From the NCBI GenBank assembly GCA_035652095.1, contig DASREM010000055.1, positions 324,574 through 388,573 on the forward strand: DNA of 64,000 nt. Direction: 5' to 3'. Made by a program: the position numbers and the translations under genes. The notes under the pieces are model-generated. The model worked only from the letters and a program-made list of their open reading frames with translations, was not told where the DNA came from and did no database searches. Position 1 is the stretch's first letter. Each line of letters opens with the position of its first letter. The stretch comes from DASREM01 sp035652095 (lineage in GTDB: Bacteria > Acidobacteriota > Terriglobia > Terriglobales > Acidobacteriaceae). Shown piece by piece: positions 60,678 to 64,000 of the stretch.

Positions 60678-61249
60678 CGACTCTGACCATCATCCCCAAG
60701 GCTTGATGCCGGACGGCGTTTCACGCGCAGCAACCACTCCTGACAATTCACTTTGACAATTCCCGGCTCCCCAAAACAGTATGCCCGGAAGCTGCTCCAC
60801 TTCCATTCCTCCGGGCGCTCCACCAAGCCTCTCTTCACCGGATTGCGGTGCATATAACGCAGCTTTTCCCTGTGTTTACGCTCGCTCCAAACATTGAAAT
60901 CGTAAAAACGTTTCTGCCAGAACGGCTCGCTAGGTGCCTCAAACAGTGACCTCTGAGCAAGCGAGCTTCGTCTCCTCCTCCGATTCAGCCGCCGACTAAA
61001 TCGCTCCTTGATCACCTTCATGACCACCGAAGGGTCTCCAACTTCGGGCTCGGTCACCAGCAAATGAAAGTGTTCGGGCATGACCACATATCCGTGCACC
61101 ACAAACCGATACTTGCGGCGAGTCTCTTCAAGAATCTGCAAGAAAAGATCACGCCGCCGCGGGGTGAGCAACGCCTGCCTGCGATAGCAACTGCAAGTAA
61201 TGAAATGAAGATCATTACCCCCGTAGAAGCGATGCAAACCTTTGGTCAC
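60650..61249 (-). CDS. REP-associated tyrosine transposase (RAYT)
   Basis: 199 residues of the Y1/IS200-like HUH family. The His pair is in GYVVMPEHFHLLV (H-x-H after MPE), the nucleophile Tyr in KLRYMHRNPVKRGLV, and RFYGGNDLHFITCSCYRRQ starts the domain. Typical RAYT length. RAYTs cut and join single-stranded DNA at REP hairpins and are domesticated rather than self-mobile. Inverted REP hairpins flank this gene on both sides, and the C-terminal tail (RPLIRKKRE) is encoded by the left REP. Confidence 0.95.
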   Translation of the reverse strand: MTKGLHRFYGGNDLHFITCSCYRRQALLTPRRRDLFLQILEETRRKYRFVVHGYVVMPEHFHLLVTEPEVGDPSVVMKVIKERFSRRLNRRRRRSSLAQRSLFEAPSEPFWQKRFYDFNVWSERKHREKLRYMHRNPVKRGLVERPEEWKWSSFRAYCFGEPGIVKVNCQEWLLRVKRRPASSLGDDGQSRPLIRKKRE

Positions 61250-61324
61250 CCGATCAGAGTAGTCCAGGAGAGCAGCGTTTGACTGTGATCCCTCTCGCAG
61301 TCACAATGTGATGTCCAGCAGAGT

Positions 61325-61366
61325 CCCACACATTCGCAAAGAACGCGAATGTGTGGGGCACCCGGC
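61325..61366. repeat. REP hairpin, right of RAYT, inverted relative to the left one
   Basis: Perfect 13-bp arms CCCACACATTCGC (61325-61337) and GCGAATGTGTGGG (61345-61357) with a 7-nt loop. The outer sequence GGGGCACCCGG (61355-61365) is the reverse complement of the head of the left REP, so the two face each other across the RAYT. Confidence 0.88.
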
Positions 61367-61493
61367 CACATGGCACCATCGTACTTCGGAACATCGTCAA
61401 CGGGTGAAATATCGCGGTTACACTCACAATCCGCGAAATAGGGTAGGAAGGCTCCAAAACGGGATCGTGAGTGCTATCGCCTGTTCTCAGAAA

Positions 61494-62354
61494 CTAGGGA
61501 TTTGGCGTGCTGCCGGGCGTCCACGTGAAGCCGTGATATGTCGCGGTGCTCGCATCATAGAATGTTCCGACCACTTCTCCCGCATCGTTAACACCATTGG
61601 GTATCGTTGCTTCGTGGGCGAAGCGTAGAGGTTGCAGAGCTTTCGTTTGCACATTGAACACAAAACCGGACGCGGAATTGTTCGGCGAGTAGGTGCCGAC
61701 TATTTCAGTTCCTGCATTGTTGATCCCATTGACCAGCGGATTGCCTCCGAAATCCAGTTTGATCTTCGTGTATTTGCCGTGACTGTAAGAGAATGGGAAG
61801 CTCGTACTCGTTCCGGCAGTCGTACTGAAGCCAATCAGATTCCCTTGACCGTCCAGGGTGGTTAGGGTTGTAGTTACCGCATCTGGTGTGGAGATCAGCC
61901 TAGTGGACGGGCCTGGCGTATAGATAAAACCGAATTGCTGAGCATTATTTGTCTCCAGCCAGCCGACGACCATTCCCGAGTTGTTGATGGCTGCGGGGGA
62001 AACTGGGGCCACGGGATATTGGATCAATTGGAACGTTTGGCTTGAGATGTCGTATATGAACGGGAACTGAAAGTCAGTGCCAACCGCTTGTCCCAGATCA
62101 TTTATTCCCACGAGGTAACTTGGGCCGCCCGGGTAATCGATACTGGTAAATACGCCGCCGCTCAGCAGAAAACCATGCGCGTTTTGGCTCGAGTCATAAT
62201 AAAGGCCAACAATGTCTCCAGCCGAGTTGATTCCAAGCGCCCAGGTGGTAGTTGCGCCAGGGTAATCGATCTGTGTGTACGTCCCTTGGGCCGTTAGTGG
62301 CCTTGTTGCGGCCAGAAGCAGCAGTAAGCAGAAGGCGCTTCGCAGAGCATTCAT
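61494..62354 (-). CDS. Secreted HAF-repeat protein (paralog)
   Basis: 286 residues with a signal peptide (LRSAFCLLLLLAATRPLTAQ). Repeats include GINSAGDIVGLYYD, GINDLGQAVGTD, INNSGMVVGWLE, INNAGTEIVGTY and VNDAGEVVGTFYD, each followed by GF and a YPG or similar turn. Same family as 59675-60568. A Pro-terminated tail (WTPGSTPNP) ends the protein. The function is unknown. Confidence 0.88.
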   Translation of the reverse strand: MNALRSAFCLLLLLAATRPLTAQGTYTQIDYPGATTTWALGINSAGDIVGLYYDSSQNAHGFLLSGGVFTSIDYPGGPSYLVGINDLGQAVGTDFQFPFIYDISSQTFQLIQYPVAPVSPAAINNSGMVVGWLETNNAQQFGFIYTPGPSTRLISTPDAVTTTLTTLDGQGNLIGFSTTAGTSTSFPFSYSHGKYTKIKLDFGGNPLVNGINNAGTEIVGTYSPNNSASGFVFNVQTKALQPLRFAHEATIPNGVNDAGEVVGTFYDASTATYHGFTWTPGSTPNP

Positions 62355-62432
62355 AGCAACTCCATTTCAGCGGCAGCAATTGTCCCCTCAAGATTACAAA
62401 CGGTCAAGATGCAGCAGTTTGCGCTGTCGTAG

Positions 62433-63992
62433 TGCATTAGAAATGTCCCCTATTTCACGCCATTAGAAATGTCCCCTTTTGTTCGATAAGTATTCGTCCT
62501 GTATACAGCAGCAGCCGAAGCTGTGCGAAAAGTGGGAATCCCGCGCGGTTCGGGATTTCCAAGCAAAGTGGGAAAGTCGCGGTTTGACTTTTCCGCTTTG
62601 CGTCTTTTCCACAGCTTTTCGCGCCGCCTCTTTCACCACTGCCCAGTATCCCACTGGGCACGCATATTCCGATAATCTCGCCTCCAAGGATGGTTCGCCG
62701 AGGGTGGTAGCGGGCGCAACCGCTCGGTCACTTTCTCCACCAGGGGCCGCTCTGGCAAAGCCAGGATTTCTTTCCACGCCATCTTCTGCCCGCGATACCG
62801 GATCTCCAGCTTGCCATCTTGCCATTCCTGCACTAGGACCTTGGCCTGGGCCGGAGCGTGATGACGACTCTCCCGTTCCATCTGCAAAAATCGACGGTCA
62901 TAGCGCACCACCCAATCGTTGCTCAACCGGCGCTCCTGTTCCAGGCAGAAGATCTCCTCCAGCCGTCGCCGACTCGGTCTCGGGCGATGGAAGTTTTCCT
63001 CCGAAGCTGCCAGCCGGCAGTAACGGCGGTTATGCTCGGGCAAGTAAGTTTCGGATAAGAACTGATTGGCTGCCTCATAACTGCAGATGCTCTTACGCCG
63101 CAGTTTTTTGATCAACCGATCTTGATGCGTGCCGTGGTTGCGTTCCACTCGACCTTTCGCTTGTGGCGAACGGGCAGGGATGATGCCGATGCCCAGCTTG
63201 GCGCACATGCGCCCAAACTGCGTCAGCGGCGCCTTTCCTGCTTGTTTCTCAGCTTCGCTGGCGGGCCGAACATAGACGTTTTTCCAGTCCGTGTACAGAG
63301 CTTGAGGAACTCCATAGTGCTCAATCCAGAGCCGCAACACGTTGGCCGCCGCCCAGGTGGTTTCCTGTTTTCCCAAGTGGCATAAGCTGGTGCTGGTGGC
63401 ATCGTCCACCAGATTCATCAGACAGCCTTGCGGACCGCGCTTCTCCAACCAGTCATGGAAACTTCCATCCAACTGCACCAGCTCGCCGAAATGTGCCTTG
63501 CGCTCGCGCCGCTTGCGATAGCGTCCGCGCTTGCGCTCGCGGCTCCATAATCCAGCCGACAACATCCAGCGGCGCAGGGTTCCGGAACTGATCGCCAGCC
63601 CATCTTCGCTGGCCAGGTGCTCGGCCGCCAGCGTGGGACCGAAGCGCTCCTCGATCCCGCCGCTGTACTTGTCTCGCACCAGCGATAACACTCGTTTACG
63701 AAATCTCTCCGCCTTGGCACGATTACTTCTCCTGCCCGCAGCACCATGCTTCAACCCTGCGATCCCTTGCTCTTGATAGCGCTTCCAAAGCCGCTTTGCT
63801 TGCCGAGTACTGATTCCCATCAGCTGTGCCGCACTCACCAGTTTCAGTTTGCCTTCTTTGACTCGACGCAGTACTCCAGCTCGTTCCACCTCTCTCGCAC
63901 TCAATGCCGTTCTCCCCAATCCAGCCTCCTCCATCGAAGGCCTAGATTAGGAGACATTTCTAATGCAACCAGAAGGGGACATTTCTAATGCA
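62433..63992. mobile_element. Insertion sequence with doubled terminal repeats
   Basis: About 1.56 kb. A perfect 19-bp terminal inverted repeat, TGCATTAGAAATGTCCCCT, occurs at 62433-62451 and, inverted, at 63974-63992. Inside each end lies a second, slightly degenerate copy (CATTAGAAATGTCCCCT at 62461-62477 and its complement with one change near 63949-63965). One DDE transposase fills the interior. I saw no clear target-site duplication in the few flanking bases available on the right. Confidence 0.9.
62633..63934 (-). CDS. DDE transposase, ISNCY-type
   Basis: 433 residues. An N-terminal HTH (KLKLVSAAQLMGISTRQAKR) and a second DNA-binding block precede an rve-type catalytic core: D in LVQLDGSFHDW, D in ALYTDWKNVYV and E in AKGRVERNHGTHQ. 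A C-terminal domain follows (QMERESRHHAPAQAKVLVQE). The protein is full length, with no stop or frameshift, and lies inside intact terminal repeats, so the element may be active. Confidence 0.93.
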   Translation of the reverse strand: MEEAGLGRTALSAREVERAGVLRRVKEGKLKLVSAAQLMGISTRQAKRLWKRYQEQGIAGLKHGAAGRRSNRAKAERFRKRVLSLVRDKYSGGIEERFGPTLAAEHLASEDGLAISSGTLRRWMLSAGLWSRERKRGRYRKRRERKAHFGELVQLDGSFHDWLEKRGPQGCLMNLVDDATSTSLCHLGKQETTWAAANVLRLWIEHYGVPQALYTDWKNVYVRPASEAEKQAGKAPLTQFGRMCAKLGIGIIPARSPQAKGRVERNHGTHQDRLIKKLRRKSICSYEAANQFLSETYLPEHNRRYCRLAASEENFHRPRPSRRRLEEIFCLEQERRLSNDWVVRYDRRFLQMERESRHHAPAQAKVLVQEWQDGKLEIRYRGQKMAWKEILALPERPLVEKVTERLRPLPPSANHPWRRDYRNMRAQWDTGQW

Positions 63993-64000
63993 ATTCAACA

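Noticed and set aside
1..64000. CRISPR array
   Set aside because: No series of regularly spaced direct repeats and no cas gene was found on reading both strands.

Overview
This 64 kb window looks like Acidobacteriota chromosome (probably class Terriglobia) with the right-hand part of an integrative conjugative element (ICE) on its left. The host call rests on an Oar-like TonB-dependent receptor with a carboxypeptidase-regulatory N-terminus, a VWFA-related secreted protein, secreted HAF-repeat proteins, a divergent Hfq, a fused MoaD-MoaE and many short GC-rich intergenic palindromes. No rRNA or other phylogenetic marker is present, so the host assignment is inference.

Region 1 (1 to about 23,593) is the ICE. 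It enters from beyond the left edge with a defence module: the C-terminus of a DUF1156 adenine methylase, a small nuclease-like unknown and a 979-residue DUF499 ATPase, then an AbiEi/AbiEii pair on the other strand. Next come two divergent transfer operons. The leftward one (11,165 to 5,515) carries a small membrane protein, two winged-helix-type proteins, a nested palindrome, a ribbon-helix-helix-like protein, the VirD4 coupling protein and a VirB11 ATPase. The rightward one (14,605 to 22,203) carries VirB2, B3, B4, B9, B10, B5, B6 and B8 and an excisionase-like protein, followed by a tyrosine integrase. The integrase ends 62 bp from the 3' end of tRNA-Glu(TTC), the evident integration site. 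Two unknown membrane-anchored exported proteins lie between the operons. No classical relaxase is visible.

Region 2 (23,590 to about 59,400) is ordinary chromosome: tRNA-Glu, ppdK, glyS, glyQ, recO, a ferredoxin, an AcnB-like aconitase without the HEAT-like domain, a frameshifted DUF1684 gene, an inositol monophosphatase-family gene, an Hfq-like gene, the TonB receptor, a VWFA protein, the moaD-moaE fusion, a phospholipase C-like protein, a STAS protein and a receiver protein, lon, pheA, a GNAT gene, a PhoB/PhoR-type two-component pair, a fatty-acid desaturase, and metabolic oxidoreductase, metallo-hydrolase, glycerate kinase and hydrolase genes. Several intrinsic terminators are clear.

Region 3 (59,400 to 64,000) is repeat-rich. 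Two convergent HAF-repeat genes flank a REP-associated tyrosine transposase (RAYT), which sits between two inverted REP hairpins; one hairpin encodes the RAYT C-terminal tail. An insertion sequence with doubled terminal repeats closes the window.

The points most worth following are the ICE without a visible relaxase, its palindrome and winged-helix pair as possible DNA-processing parts, the nuclease-like protein in the DUF1156/DUF499 module, the AbiE operator, the REPtron and the homopolymer frameshift in the DUF1684 gene.
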